Positions 16,583 to 24,577 of a stretch of DNA of 64,000 bases are shown piece after piece (the first letter of the stretch is position 1; every line of letters starts with the position of its first letter). The notes beneath the pieces are model-generated. The model was given only the letters and a program-made list of their open reading frames with translations. It ran no database searches and was not told the DNA's origin. The stretch is taken from the NCBI RefSeq assembly GCF_028657195.3, contig NZ_JANCPR020000007.1:1-64000 (forward strand), read 5' to 3'. Origin of the DNA: Streptomyces iconiensis (GTDB taxonomy: Bacteria > Actinomycetota > Actinomycetes > Streptomycetales > Streptomycetaceae). The position numbers were made by a program, and so were the translations under genes.

Positions 16583-17950
16583 CTAGGAGCCGGAATCACC
16601 GGACGGGCCGGGGTAGACCCACCGCTGCGGTGTGGCACCGCCCTGCGGCGGCGGACCGCTCGATGGCGGTGGTCCGCCCGCCGAAGACGGCTGGCGCATA
16701 CTCCCCGTCGACCGGTGGGAGGAGCCCTGGCCACCACTGCTGGAGCGGGCACCGGATTCCTGGCCGGGGCGGCGGATGAGGGGCTGGCTCTGGTCGCCGT
16801 CGGTCGGGGGGCGGCGGATGAGCGCGCGGCCCTTGTCGCCCGCAGCGCCTGGGTCTTCGCCGAAGCGGAAGTGGGTCTGTTTCGGCTTGCCTTGACCTCC
16901 GCCGGAGCCGCCGCTCGGGTCGATGCCGGAGGCGACCCCGTCGGCACCCTGGCCGGGGACCTTCGACGGTCCCTGCGGCGCCATGCCGCCGGTCTTGGCC
17001 TGCATCGCGAGCTGGCCCGCGGTCTTCGCCGCCCCGGCTGCCGTACCCACCCCGGCGACGCCGGTGCGGTGCAGGTCGTCGTGCCCGCCGCCGTCGGCAG
17101 CCCAGTGCACGAACTTGTAGGTCGCGTAGGGACAGAGCAGGACCAGAGCCATGACGACCATGCCCGCCATGGCGTCCGAGAGCGCCGCCATGCCGCCGTC
17201 GGAGTCGGACTTGCCCATCGCGGAGACGCCGAGCAGGAAGACGATCGTCATCAGCAGCTTGGAGACGATCAGGGTCGAGGTGGCCTCGATCCACCCGCGT
17301 CGCCAGCGCTTGGCGACCTCCCAGCCGCCGCCCGCTCCCGCGAAGACGGCGAGCGTGACGAGGACGAGAATGCCGACCTTGCGGGCGACCATCACGGCCC
17401 AGTACAAGAACGCGCCGACCGCGCAGCCAAGCGCGATGATCGCAGGCACGCCCCAGCCCAGGCCATACATCGCCCCCAGCTCGTTCACCTTGATCACACG
17501 GCGGATCGCGTCGTCGACCGAGGAGTTGGCCGCCTTGAACAGCCCGGCGGACAGGGCGTCAACGACGGTGAGGGCGACGGTGGTGCAGGCGATGGCGGCG
17601 AAGGCGAACAGGACGCCGACCATCGTCCCGAACGCAGCCTGCGCCAGGGCGCGTTCATCCCGGCGCCAGGCGGCGCGGGTGAGCTGGAGACAGAACGTCC
17701 CCACCGTGAGCACCAGCCCGATGGGCAGAATCAGCTCGTAGTTGTGGCGGAACCACTCGGCGTTCAGGTCGACGGCGGTGGTCTTGTCCACCGCGCGGGT
17801 GGCCAGGTCGGCGGCGGACTGGGCGACCTCGCCCATGGACTTGGCGATCCAGGCGCCGATGCCGTCCGTGATCGCCTCACCGGTCTTTCCGGCCACGCCG
17901 CCCACGGCGCCGCAGACCGTGTTCATCAGCGGAAGGTCACAGGCCCCCAT
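16583..17950 (-). CDS. TrbL/VirB6-like polytopic membrane protein
   Basis: The 455-residue protein has five or six membrane segments between residues 70 and 275 (LILPIGLVLTVGTFCLQL, FGTMVGVLFAFAAIACTT, AIIALGCAVGAFLYWAVMVA, LVLVTLAVFAGAGGGWEVA, LLMTIVFLLGVSAM, AGMVVMALVLLCPYATYKFV). A long Gly/Pro/Ser/Gln-rich cytoplasmic tail follows. This is the layout of TrbL/VirB6 channel proteins of type IV secretion. An ideal AAGGAGGTG precedes the ATG at 17948-17950. It should form the inner-membrane channel with the SCO6880-like protein. Confidence 0.85.
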   Translation of the reverse strand: MGACDLPLMNTVCGAVGGVAGKTGEAITDGIGAWIAKSMGEVAQSAADLATRAVDKTTAVDLNAEWFRHNYELILPIGLVLTVGTFCLQLTRAAWRRDERALAQAAFGTMVGVLFAFAAIACTTVALTVVDALSAGLFKAANSSVDDAIRRVIKVNELGAMYGLGWGVPAIIALGCAVGAFLYWAVMVARKVGILVLVTLAVFAGAGGGWEVAKRWRRGWIEATSTLIVSKLLMTIVFLLGVSAMGKSDSDGGMAALSDAMAGMVVMALVLLCPYATYKFVHWAADGGGHDDLHRTGVAGVGTAAGAAKTAGQLAMQAKTGGMAPQGPSKVPGQGADGVASGIDPSGGSGGGQGKPKQTHFRFGEDPGAAGDKGRALIRRPPTDGDQSQPLIRRPGQESGARSSSGGQGSSHRSTGSMRQPSSAGGPPPSSGPPPQGGATPQRWVYPGPSGDSGS

Positions 17951-17980
17951 CGGTCACCTCCTTGCATGTTGCGGCGCGGC

Positions 17981-18667
17981 TCACGGGGCGACCTCCGGCA
18001 GAACTCCGGATAGGGCGCAGTCGTGATGGGGCCGGCACTGGACGGCGATGGTGGTCGAGCGGGGTTCGGCCCCGGCGCCCGAGCCCTTCCAGGCCAGGGA
18101 CTGCTTGCCGGTCACGGTGACCGCGTAGACGTACGCCTGGGTGATGCCGCCGGGGTCTTGGGACATGGCGGTCTTGAACGCCTCGGGGAAGTGCCCCTCG
18201 TCCACCTTGGCGGTGGCGTGCTGGCGGTTGTCGTGCATCCGCGACCACAGCGCCTTGCCGGGCACTTCACCGGTCACGGACTTGAAGTCGGCGTACTTCT
18301 TCTCGCCGGTCATCCAGCGCTTGAGTCCCGCGAGGTGTTCGGCGCAGGAGAAGTGCCGGGCGTCGTACGTCCACAGCGTCTTGGCCGCGGCCTTCGCGAA
18401 CGTCACCGGATCGCCCGTGCGCGGTGGCGCAGCGACGGCCTCCTCCGTGCCCGGACGCGGCGCGGGGGAGTGCGGCGTGGTGGTGGCTTTCGGGTGAGCG
18501 TCCGCTGGCGGTTGCGGAGTTTCGGACCGGGTCAGGTAGGCGAGGAGACCGGCGAGGGCCAGCAGCACGGCCAGGAGGATGCCGATCATCGCCGCGCGCC
18601 GGAGCACCGACGAGGGCGCGATGGAGGAGTCCTGGGAGGAAGCGGGTCGTTTCTTCAAGGTCGGCAT
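17981..18667 (-). CDS. Single-pass membrane-anchored transfer accessory protein
   Basis: The 228-residue protein has a short basic cytoplasmic N-terminus, one membrane helix at residues 26-46 (AAMIGILLAVLLALAGLLAY), a Pro/Thr-rich linker and an extracellular domain with Cys residues (HFSCAEHLAGLKRWM, QCRPHHDCALSG). The topology resembles VirB8/TcpC-type assembly factors, but sequence similarity is not evident to me. Its ATG overlaps the stop of the pilin-like gene by one base (TGATG), indicating coupling. Confidence 0.7.
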   Translation of the reverse strand: MPTLKKRPASSQDSSIAPSSVLRRAAMIGILLAVLLALAGLLAYLTRSETPQPPADAHPKATTTPHSPAPRPGTEEAVAAPPRTGDPVTFAKAAAKTLWTYDARHFSCAEHLAGLKRWMTGEKKYADFKSVTGEVPGKALWSRMHDNRQHATAKVDEGHFPEAFKTAMSQDPGGITQAYVYAVTVTGKQSLAWKGSGAGAEPRSTTIAVQCRPHHDCALSGVLPEVAP

Positions 18668-18975
18668 CAGTGGACCTGCGTCCCCATCGCGGAGAAGAAG
18701 GCGACGATCCCGTTCGCCGCCCCGAGGAGCAGTGCTACGCCGGCACAGATCGTGGTGCCCTTCTTGCCGTTCTGCTCGGCCTGATGACCGCCGCTGTGGT
18801 GGCCCCAGGCCCAGATCACCGCCGAAAGGGCAAGGGCCCCGACGGTGGCGATGATCCCGAAGAGGTTGATCGAGCCGATCACCTTCTTCAGCACGTCGAG
18901 ACCGGGCAGGCCGCCGCCCTTAGGTGAGACGCCGGGGTCGTAGGCCAGTTGCTGGAGATGCTGCGCGAGCTTCAA
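18667..18975 (-). CDS. VirB2/TrbC-like small membrane protein (pilin candidate)
   Basis: A 102-residue protein with two hydrophobic helices (FGIIATVGALALSAVIWAWG and CAGVALLLGAANGIVAFFSA) separated by a basic loop with a GKKG turn. This is the design of VirB2/TrbC pilin-like subunits and of the DUF6112-type proteins in actinobacterial transfer operons. There is no long cleavable signal peptide. TTG at 18973-18975 is chosen as start because AGGAG lies 5 nt upstream. Confidence 0.75.
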   Translation of the reverse strand: MKLAQHLQQLAYDPGVSPKGGGLPGLDVLKKVIGSINLFGIIATVGALALSAVIWAWGHHSGGHQAEQNGKKGTTICAGVALLLGAANGIVAFFSAMGTQVH

Positions 18976-19058
18976 AGGAACTCCTGTTCACCTCCGGGCA
19001 TGCGAAAGCCCCGGAGGTCGTGCGAGAGAGAAATGAGGAGGGGGAGGGGAGAGGTGCG

Positions 19059-20211
19059 TCAGGTGACGCGGCGCGCGGCGAGGATCGAGGGCTGCCACTC
19101 GGCGAGCCGGGTGATCTTGGTGACGTCGCCGGTGCGCGGGGCCTGCAGGATCAGGCCGTGACCGAGGTACATGCCGACGTGCTCCGGGCGGGCGGCCGTG
19201 CCGCGGGTGAAGAGCAGATCCCCTGGCTTCAGCCGCTTCGGGCTGACCGCCTTGCCCTCGGTGACCTGCGTGTACGTGGTCCGGGAGAGCGTGATGCCGC
19301 CGGCCTTGTAGGACGCCTGCATCAAGCTGGAGCAGTCGCACCGGCCCATCGGGTCCTTGCCGTGCGCATCCGCGCACGAACCGCCCCACTGGTACGGCGT
19401 CCCGAGCTGCCCCAGCCCCCAACGGATCGCCTTACGCACCGGCTTGGGCGCCGACGCCGGGATCTTGTAGCCCTCCGGGACGGACCCCTTCGGAATCGGA
19501 CCGAACGATGACCCGTCCTCGTCGCCGCACTCGTCCTCGGCGGGGACGTCCGCCTTGTCGCCGTTGCTCTTGTCGCCGTTGCTCTTGTCGGTGTCCTTGC
19601 CGGAACCGGCTCCGTCCTTGAGGGATTTGGCGAGGGCCTTCTGCAGCGCGGTGGCCAGCGGCTCCCACTTCGCGTACGCGTCGGGGAAGCCGCTCGCCTG
19701 GACCGCTTGGGCGGCCTGGGCGACGGTCATGGACTGCCAGCCCGAGACCTTCTTCAGGTGCGTGTAGAAGGAGGTCGAGGCGTGGACCGGATCGCGGACC
19801 TGCTGTGCGGTGCCCCAGCCCTGGCTCGGCCGTTGCTGGAACAGCCCGAGGCTGTCCCGGTCGCCGTAGGACAGGTTCCGCAGGCCCGACTCCTGAAGCG
19901 CGGTGGCCAGCGCGACCACCTGCCCCCGGGGCGGGATCTTCAGCGCGACGCCGGTGGCCTGGATCTTCTTGGCGTTCGGGACCTGTTCGGTGGGGGCATC
20001 GAGCCCGGACACGTGGACCGAACCGGCCTTGCCGCCGCCGAGGATCGAGCGGACCTGTTTGCTGACCGCCGCAGCGTCAACGTCACTGCCTGCCTGGTCT
20101 TTTACAGGCCGCTTCGGCGCCGTGCGCACCGGCCATCGCCATCGCCAGCGGAGCGATCAGCAGCATCGGCGCAACCGCCACCGCACCGACGGCCACCAGG
20201 GTCTTGTTCAC
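19059..20211 (-). CDS. Lysozyme-like plus NlpC/P60 cell-wall hydrolase, frameshifted between signal peptide and mature protein
   Basis: The mature part (frame 19059-20129) begins with a lytic-transglycosylase-like domain (VVALATALQESGLRNL with Glu, GDRDSLGLFQQRPSQGWG). A DKSNGD-repeat linker and a C-terminal NlpC/P60 peptidase domain follow (catalytic Cys in GRCDCSSLMQA, His in RPEHVGMYLGHG). Such enzymes open peptidoglycan for conjugation. The signal peptide (GTG at 20209-20211, or ATG at 20269-20271; hydrophobic core LVAVGAVAVAPMLLIAPLAM) is in a different frame. Removing one A from the AAAA run near 20100 joins AC-K to DQAGSDVD. It is therefore a real indel, a sequencing error, or a +1 recoding site. 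Without fusion the enzyme would not be exported. Confidence 0.85.
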
Positions 20212-20373
20212 GAGCGCGGACCGGTCACCGGGCGGGAAGCGAGCCGGCCGTCTGGCCGTGGTGCCGGGCATTTCAGGGGGTGCCGCATGGGCAACTCCTT
20301 GTGTGTAGGTGGTGCGGTGCGGGCGCTCTCGTCGAAAAGGCCACCGGCACCGCGCCGGTCAAGAATCCGAAGT

Positions 20374-20387
20374 CCCCTTGCAAGGGG
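20374..20387. repeat. Perfect 14-bp palindrome
   Basis: CCCCTTGCAAGGGG is a perfect palindrome in the leader of the transfer operon. It resembles a dimeric regulator site; the 34-bp palindrome follows 8 bp downstream on the plus strand. Confidence 0.6.
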
Positions 20388-20395
20388 TGGCGGAG

Positions 20396-20429
20396 CCGGT
20401 GGCCGGGATCAGCTGATCCCGGCCACCGG
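20396..20429. repeat. Perfect 34-bp palindrome
   Basis: The 17-bp half at 20396-20412 (CCGGTGGCCGGGATCAG) is exactly complementary to 20413-20429 with no spacer. A loopless perfect palindrome is a poor terminator but a good operator or cruciform/nicking structure. It sits about 185 bp upstream of the start of the cell-wall hydrolase gene. Confidence 0.7.
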
Positions 20430-20629
20430 GCCGCTTTAGCGGAGAGCGGCAGCAAGCCGCGCTGGTAATCTCACGCGCCACATTCCACAGACGCCCTTTC
20501 TCCGGTCAGGAGATGTTCGACAGCACGCTGAAGTGAAGCGTCCGTTGGACGGCGCGACACGCATCAGCACAGCTCAACTGGGGCGGAACCGGGTTCTTCC
20601 CGATGAGCGTGCCGAGACTGTAGGGACGA

Positions 20630-20700
20630 ATTCCGGCCGCACCAAACGAACCGAACCAGGCGCCGATCCAGGCCCGCTTCTGGCTTGGTGCGGCCGGAAT
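20630..20700. repeat. 16-bp inverted repeat with 39-bp spacer upstream of the methyltransferase
   Basis: 20630-20645 (ATTCCGGCCGCACCAA) is perfectly complementary to 20685-20700. The stem ends about 135 bp before the methyltransferase ATG. It could be a regulatory stem-loop or paired binding sites. Confidence 0.6.
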
Positions 20701-20836
20701 CCCGCACTACTGTGCAGCGCGCATCGGCCCCCGCCCCGAAATTCCTGGGGCAATTCGCCGGGCATTCCCCTGCCATGCGCCCGTCCCCCTGCGGGGTTCG
20801 GGCGTGCGTGCACCGCTTCCTGAGAGAGAGCCCGTT

Positions 20837-21586
20837 ATGCCCTACACCCTGCACCGTGGCGACGCGCTGAGCGTGCTGTCCGAACTCCCGGACGCCAGCG
20901 TCGACGCCCTGATCACCGACCCGCCCTACAACTCCGGCGGCCGAACCAGCTCCGAGCGCACCGGACGGACTGCGAAGGCGAAGTACACCGCAGCAGATGC
21001 CGAGCACCAGCTCGCCAACTTCCCCGGCGAGAACCGCGACCAGCGCTCCTACGGATACTGGCTCTCCCTGCTGCTGACCGAGTCCTACCGGGCCACCGTC
21101 GAATCCGGCACCGCCCTGATCTTCACCGACTGGCGCCAACTGCCCACCACCACCGACGCGCTGCAGGCGGCAGGGTGGACGTGGCGGGGCATCGCATCGT
21201 GGCACAAGCCGGTCTCCCGCCCGCAGAAGGGACGGCTCAAGCAGTCCTGCGAGTACATCGTCTGGGGCACCAAGGGCCCCGTCGACGCCAACCGCAACAC
21301 CGTCTACCTCCCCGGCCTCTATCAGGCCAGCCAGCCCCGCAAGGGACGGGTGCACATCACGCAGAAGCCCGTGGAGGTGATGCAGGAACTGGTGAAGATC
21401 TGCCCCGAAGCCGGCACCGTCCTCGACCCCTTCGCCGGCTCCGGCTCCACCGGAGTCGCCGCCCTGCGTGAAGGCCGGCAGTTCGTCGGTATCGAGCTGT
21501 CCGACCACTACGCGGACATCGCCGAACAGCGCATGGCCGACGAACTGACCCAGGACGACTTCGACCTCGCCGGACCCCAGGAATGA
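20837..21586 (+). CDS. Beta-class DNA N6-adenine/N4-cytosine methyltransferase
   Basis: The 249-residue enzyme has the catalytic DPPY motif near residue 31 (ALITDPPYNSGG) before the SAM-binding DPFAGSGSTG motif near residue 201. That motif order defines the beta class. The EYIVWGTKGPV segment, the RKGRVHITQKPVEVMQELV helix and the VGIELSDHYADIAEQRM end are typical. ATG at 20837-20839 is chosen because the protein family starts with a short lead into HRGDALSVLSELPD; the ORF is open further upstream. No cognate restriction gene is adjacent, although a DUF5655 nuclease converges from the other side. It may protect the element or be an orphan. Confidence 0.9.
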   Translation: MPYTLHRGDALSVLSELPDASVDALITDPPYNSGGRTSSERTGRTAKAKYTAADAEHQLANFPGENRDQRSYGYWLSLLLTESYRATVESGTALIFTDWRQLPTTTDALQAAGWTWRGIASWHKPVSRPQKGRLKQSCEYIVWGTKGPVDANRNTVYLPGLYQASQPRKGRVHITQKPVEVMQELVKICPEAGTVLDPFAGSGSTGVAALREGRQFVGIELSDHYADIAEQRMADELTQDDFDLAGPQE

Positions 21587-21619
21587 CCCCCGGGCAAGAG
21601 ACCGAGGAGGAAGACAGAA

Positions 21620-21674
21620 CGCACGAAGGGGCGGTCGCACACCCGATGCGGGTACGCGACCGCCCCTTCGTGCG
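21620..21674. terminator. Bidirectional terminator between methyltransferase and DUF5655 genes
   Basis: A perfect 19-bp stem (21620-21638 with 21656-21674) encloses a 17-nt loop. It lies between two convergent genes, so it can stop transcription from both. Confidence 0.85.
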
Positions 21675-21680
21675 GCGTGG

Positions 21681-22604
21681 TCAGGAGGCCGCGATGCTCC
21701 GCAGGATCAAGTCCTCGGCCCGCTCCAGGTCGGCCTGGGAGCGCAGGCTCACCTCGACCCCCTTGATGCCGTGACAGCCGACATCGGTCACATCGCGGGT
21801 GAAGCCTTCCTCCAGCTCCACCGTCTTCGGATCCAGCTTCAGGTTCACCGCCACGACCTCCTTGCGCGGCAGCACCCGCACCGAGGCGAACTTCTGCAAC
21901 CGCCGGTAGGTCAGGTAATGCTGCTGCGGCTCCATCCACGCCCCCTCCGGCAACAGCAGACGCTCATCGACCGCGCCGAACAACTCCTGCACCTTCGCGG
22001 GAGCCCCCTCCAGCCGCTGCTGCGGCACGCTCACCTCCGGCACCGGCTCCGCCGTGCTCGAAACCGCCGGTGCCTTGGCGCGAGAGGAAGGCCCTCCGGC
22101 TCCGGCGACCGAGGCGATCAGCCGCAGCGTGAGCACGTCGTCGAAGACCCGGTAGGAGACCAGATCGATCCGACGGCCGATCTCCTCGACCGCCACCGTG
22201 TCGTGGTACGTGAACTCCCCGGCCACACACACCACCCGCGGGTTGCTCCAGTCCACCGCCCCGGCCGCCTCCGCACCGAGCCGGTCGGCGACCAGCCGCT
22301 CGAACTCATGGTGGTGGTCCCGCAGCCACACCAGATATGAGAGCGCCTGGTTGATCACGTTCTGATCGCGCGACCGCTTGTACTCCACGATCACCGGAGT
22401 CCCGCTCTCATCCAGCCCGAGCGAATCCACCCGCCCCCGGTGCCGCCGACCGGTCCGGTACTCCGAGGCCAGGAACCGGATACCGAGCATCGCCTCCATG
22501 TTCGCCTCGATCAGCGACTGCAACTCCCGCTCCACCGCCACCGACGCACCCGGAATCTCAGTCGCCCGGCCACCTCTGACCCGGAAGACCTTCAGGTCAC
22601 CCAT
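21681..22604 (-). CDS. DUF5655 protein with a PD-(D/E)xK nuclease-like fold
   Basis: The N-terminal 180 residues carry a nuclease-like core: RVDSLGLDESGTPVIVEYKR gives the D...E-x-K arrangement, followed by NQALSYLVWLRDHH. The C-terminal 110 residues (KVQELFGAVDERLLLPEG, QHYLTYRRLQKFASVRVL, GCHGIKGVEVSL) form the DUF5655 domain. ATG at 22602-22604 is preferred because GAGGAG lies just upstream; a start 24 nt earlier is possible. Homologues are widespread as single genes and are thought to be nucleases. Converging next to a solitary methyltransferase, it could form part of a modification-dependent defence pair, which is inference. Confidence 0.8.
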   Translation of the reverse strand: MGDLKVFRVRGGRATEIPGASVAVERELQSLIEANMEAMLGIRFLASEYRTGRRHRGRVDSLGLDESGTPVIVEYKRSRDQNVINQALSYLVWLRDHHHEFERLVADRLGAEAAGAVDWSNPRVVCVAGEFTYHDTVAVEEIGRRIDLVSYRVFDDVLTLRLIASVAGAGGPSSRAKAPAVSSTAEPVPEVSVPQQRLEGAPAKVQELFGAVDERLLLPEGAWMEPQQHYLTYRRLQKFASVRVLPRKEVVAVNLKLDPKTVELEEGFTRDVTDVGCHGIKGVEVSLRSQADLERAEDLILRSIAAS

Positions 22605-22723
22605 GTACTCCTCCCCGCTCCAGCACAATCACTACCGGGCGAGAATCGTTAAGGCCACCCGTGTATTCCCCGACGCGCGGCGGAAATGAGCTGGCTGCGC
22701 GACGGGCGGGTCAGCATAGGGGT

Positions 22724-22936
22724 TCACCGGCCGCAGAGAGGGCACCGGCCCGTCGATCTTCCTCGGGTCTCCACCGACAGACCACGCTCCCGGAGACGTT
22801 GCAGGTGATACGCCACTGTCGACGCGCTCGACAGACCCACGGCATCCGCCAGCTCCCGCATCGTCGGCGGCTCGCCACTCTCGACAACGATCTCGCGCGC
22901 CGCGCGGAGGATCCGCTCCTGCTGCTCGTACCTCAC
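22724..22936 (-). CDS. LexA-type winged-helix DNA-binding protein (70 aa)
   Basis: It corresponds to the DNA-binding domain of LexA alone: RILRAAREIVVESGEPPTMR, ELADAVGLSSASTVAYHLQR and a wing with GLSVETRGR. There is no autocleavage protease domain; the protein ends with CPLCGR, a possible half zinc site. GTG at 22934-22936 overlaps the TGA of the upstream gene (GTGA), so both are translated together. It may be a small repressor of a mobile or defence module rather than the SOS regulator. Confidence 0.75.
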   Translation of the reverse strand: MRYEQQERILRAAREIVVESGEPPTMRELADAVGLSSASTVAYHLQRLRERGLSVETRGRSTGRCPLCGR

Positions 22937-23178
22937 GTCCTCCCCTCCTGGAGCTGATCAGCGGCCTTCCGTGCTTGCCTGCACAGCTCTACTCGGGCGG
23001 CGGGAGATCCCCCCGCCGCTGGGTCGATGAGCGGGTGCCAGAACAACCGAGCCGACAGCCACAACAGCCGACGGCGTACAGCCGTCGCATCGACCGGGCC
23101 GCCGGCCAGTTCGTGATAGGCGCGGTTCCGGGCGTGCTGCAGCGCGACGAGATCCTGGGGGAAGCGGTCGGACACCAT
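22933..23178 (-). CDS. Hypothetical protein coupled to the LexA-type regulator (81 aa)
   Basis: A soluble, helical 81-residue protein (QDLVALQHARNRAYHELAG, RLLWLSARLFWHPLIDPA) of no recognised family. Its stop overlaps the start of the LexA-like gene. No good ribosome binding site precedes the ATG at 23176-23178, and an alternative GTG follows immediately. A copy of the recurrent TGTGACTGAGC motif lies about 65 bp upstream and may control it. Confidence 0.6.
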   Translation of the reverse strand: MVSDRFPQDLVALQHARNRAYHELAGGPVDATAVRRRLLWLSARLFWHPLIDPAAGGSPAARVELCRQARKAADQLQEGRT

Positions 23179-23610
23179 GGCGCAAATTCAATCACGTGTT
23201 CGATTTTATGGTCATGCTCCGGTACCCACTGAAGCGTTGTGCTGTGACTGAGCGCTTCAGTTGGCGAGTGTGCACGCCAGTTGGCGCATCACTGCTCACC
23301 GAGGATTGGTCCGAGCCCGTACGGTGCCCACGCCAGGCCCGGGACACCCAGGCAGGAGCGATGGGCGACGGCACGCTGCTGACGCCGCAGGCGATACGAG
23401 CCGAGATCCGGCACCTGGGGAAACTATGCGGGTGGGCCGTCGAGCTGTCGCCGCTCATCAGCTGCCAGCGGGGAAAAAGATGCGCTCTGGTCAGCACGGC
23501 CTCCACGCACCGCGGGTGCACACGGCCGAGCACAACCGCTGCGGGGTGCTTGCGCCGGACAGCCTTCCGCGGTCCGGCGTCAGCATCGGTTGTCGCGGGC
23601 GTCGGTGGGA
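23179..23610. other. Gene-poor stretch with a recurrent motif
   Basis: No ORF here has convincing composition. The left end holds one copy of the TGTGACTGAGC motif overlapped by an 8-bp inverted repeat (CTGAAGCG at 23230-23237 with CGCTTCAG at 23252-23259, approximate). Confidence 0.4.
23243..23272 (+). repeat. Recurrent TGTGACTGAGC motif, copy 1
   Basis: This 30-bp segment begins TGTGACTGAGCGCTTCAGTT and ends with GGCGAGTG-type sequence. Close copies lie at 27518-27547 and, inverted, at 30361-30412. It is upstream of the 81-aa/LexA-like gene pair. Confidence 0.6.
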
Positions 23611-23781
23611 TCAACGCTGAAGCAGCCACGGTGCCGTCCCAACACCGGTGGCCAGCAAGAGCACCAGCCGGTAGGGGAAGTGTTGGATGGTCAGGTGAAT
23701 TCCCCCGACACGCAGTTCTAGAAGCGGCTGCTGTACTTCACGTTCTTCCGGTGGATGGGGGGGGGCAGGGGATCGGCTCAT
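23611..23781 (-). CDS. Small membrane-associated protein (56 aa)
   Basis: Reads MSRSPAPPHPPEEREVQQPL at the start, then LELRVGGIHLTIQHFPYRL and a hydrophobic end LVLLLATGVGTAPWLLQR. Similar short Streptomyces proteins with an ELRxGxxHLTxQxxPxRL pattern and a C-terminal membrane segment are known to me only as hypothetical proteins. AGAAGGAAGGGA precedes the ATG at 23779-23781 at good spacing. A hairpin lies upstream at 23821-23845. Confidence 0.6.
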   Translation of the reverse strand: MSRSPAPPHPPEEREVQQPLLELRVGGIHLTIQHFPYRLVLLLATGVGTAPWLLQR

Positions 23782-23820
23782 GACGGCTTCCCTTCCTTCT
23801 GTGAGTGGGTGACAAGAAGA

Positions 23821-23845
23821 ACGGCCCCACCAAGAGCGGGGCCGT
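23821..23845. terminator. Hairpin, 8-bp stem
   Basis: ACGGCCCC (23821-23828) pairs with GGGGCCGT (23838-23845). It separates the IS110 remnant from the small membrane protein gene and may stop transcription coming from the insertion element. Confidence 0.5.
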
Positions 23846-23893
23846 GAGATGGCGGGAACGCTATGGGAGCGGGGAGTGCCCCTATGGGTTTCG

Positions 23894-23999
23894 TCAACCT
23901 GTGGGGGCTGGTTGGGGGTTGTAGAAGGTGCTGTCGCGGAGCATCGCGAGGAGCACGTCGGCTCGTCTGCGGGCGAGGCAGAGGAGGGCTTGGGTGTTT
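23894..23999 (-). pseudogene. IS110-family transposase, C-terminal remnant
   Basis: The last 34 codons of an IS110-type transposase remain: QALLCLARRRADVLLAMLRD then STFYNPQPAPTG and a stop. This is the usual end of a subgroup of actinobacterial IS110 transposases. The DEDD and serine domains are missing. The remnant is cut at 23999/24000 by the group II intron; a few more codons of the same gene type appear on the other side of the intron. Confidence 0.7.
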
Positions 24000-24577
24000 G
24001 TGTCCTGAACGCGAAAGGGATCTGTTTGTAGGGCAGCTCCCAGAAGCGATGCTGTGCGAGAGATGAAGGTATGGCCCTTCGAAGTCGCCCTGCGGGGGGA
24101 GGCTTCAAACCGCCTCATGCTGCGTTGGCTGAAGACCGTCGTGGTGAGCGATGAGGAAAAGGCATCCAAGAGGTGTCAGGTGGGGACTGGGAAGACGAGT
24201 GCAAGCGAATCACTGCTGACGTGTCGTAAGACCTTCAGATGGCATCAAAACCGGGGTGTATACCCAGCTCCGGGATAAGCCTGGCGGGTGCCCGTTTATT
24301 GGCCAGGTGGTGTCCGGCATGCAGGTGACGTGAGCCCAGTCTGCTGCTTTCGCATGGAACAGGAGAAGGCATGTCCCGACACTGCCCGCCCTTCTGGGCG
24401 GGCGACAGGGAGAGCTCCAAGCGGCCGAAACCGTGAGGGGTTGAGTACCGGGGCGGGACATGCCGGCGGACCGGTCCGTAGTAGTGGTGAAGCCCCTGTA
24501 ACGAGGGTGGAGCGAAGGGATCGGGTCGTCCGTGACTGAGTGTGTCGTATCAACCGGAGCTGTCCGGGAGGAGTCCG

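Larger units (their letters stand above)
20272..20836. promoter_or_regulatory. Divergent control region between transfer operon and methyltransferase gene
   Basis: This 565-bp gene-free stretch separates the leftward transfer operon from the rightward methyltransferase gene and must hold both promoters. It contains three notable inverted repeats, listed separately. No convincing -35/-10 pair could be assigned by eye. It is also a candidate position for the origin of transfer. Confidence 0.55.

Noticed and set aside
22724..22936. Calling the LexA-like gene the SOS repressor lexA
   Set aside because: Only the DNA-binding domain is present; the self-cleavage Ser/Lys protease domain is absent.
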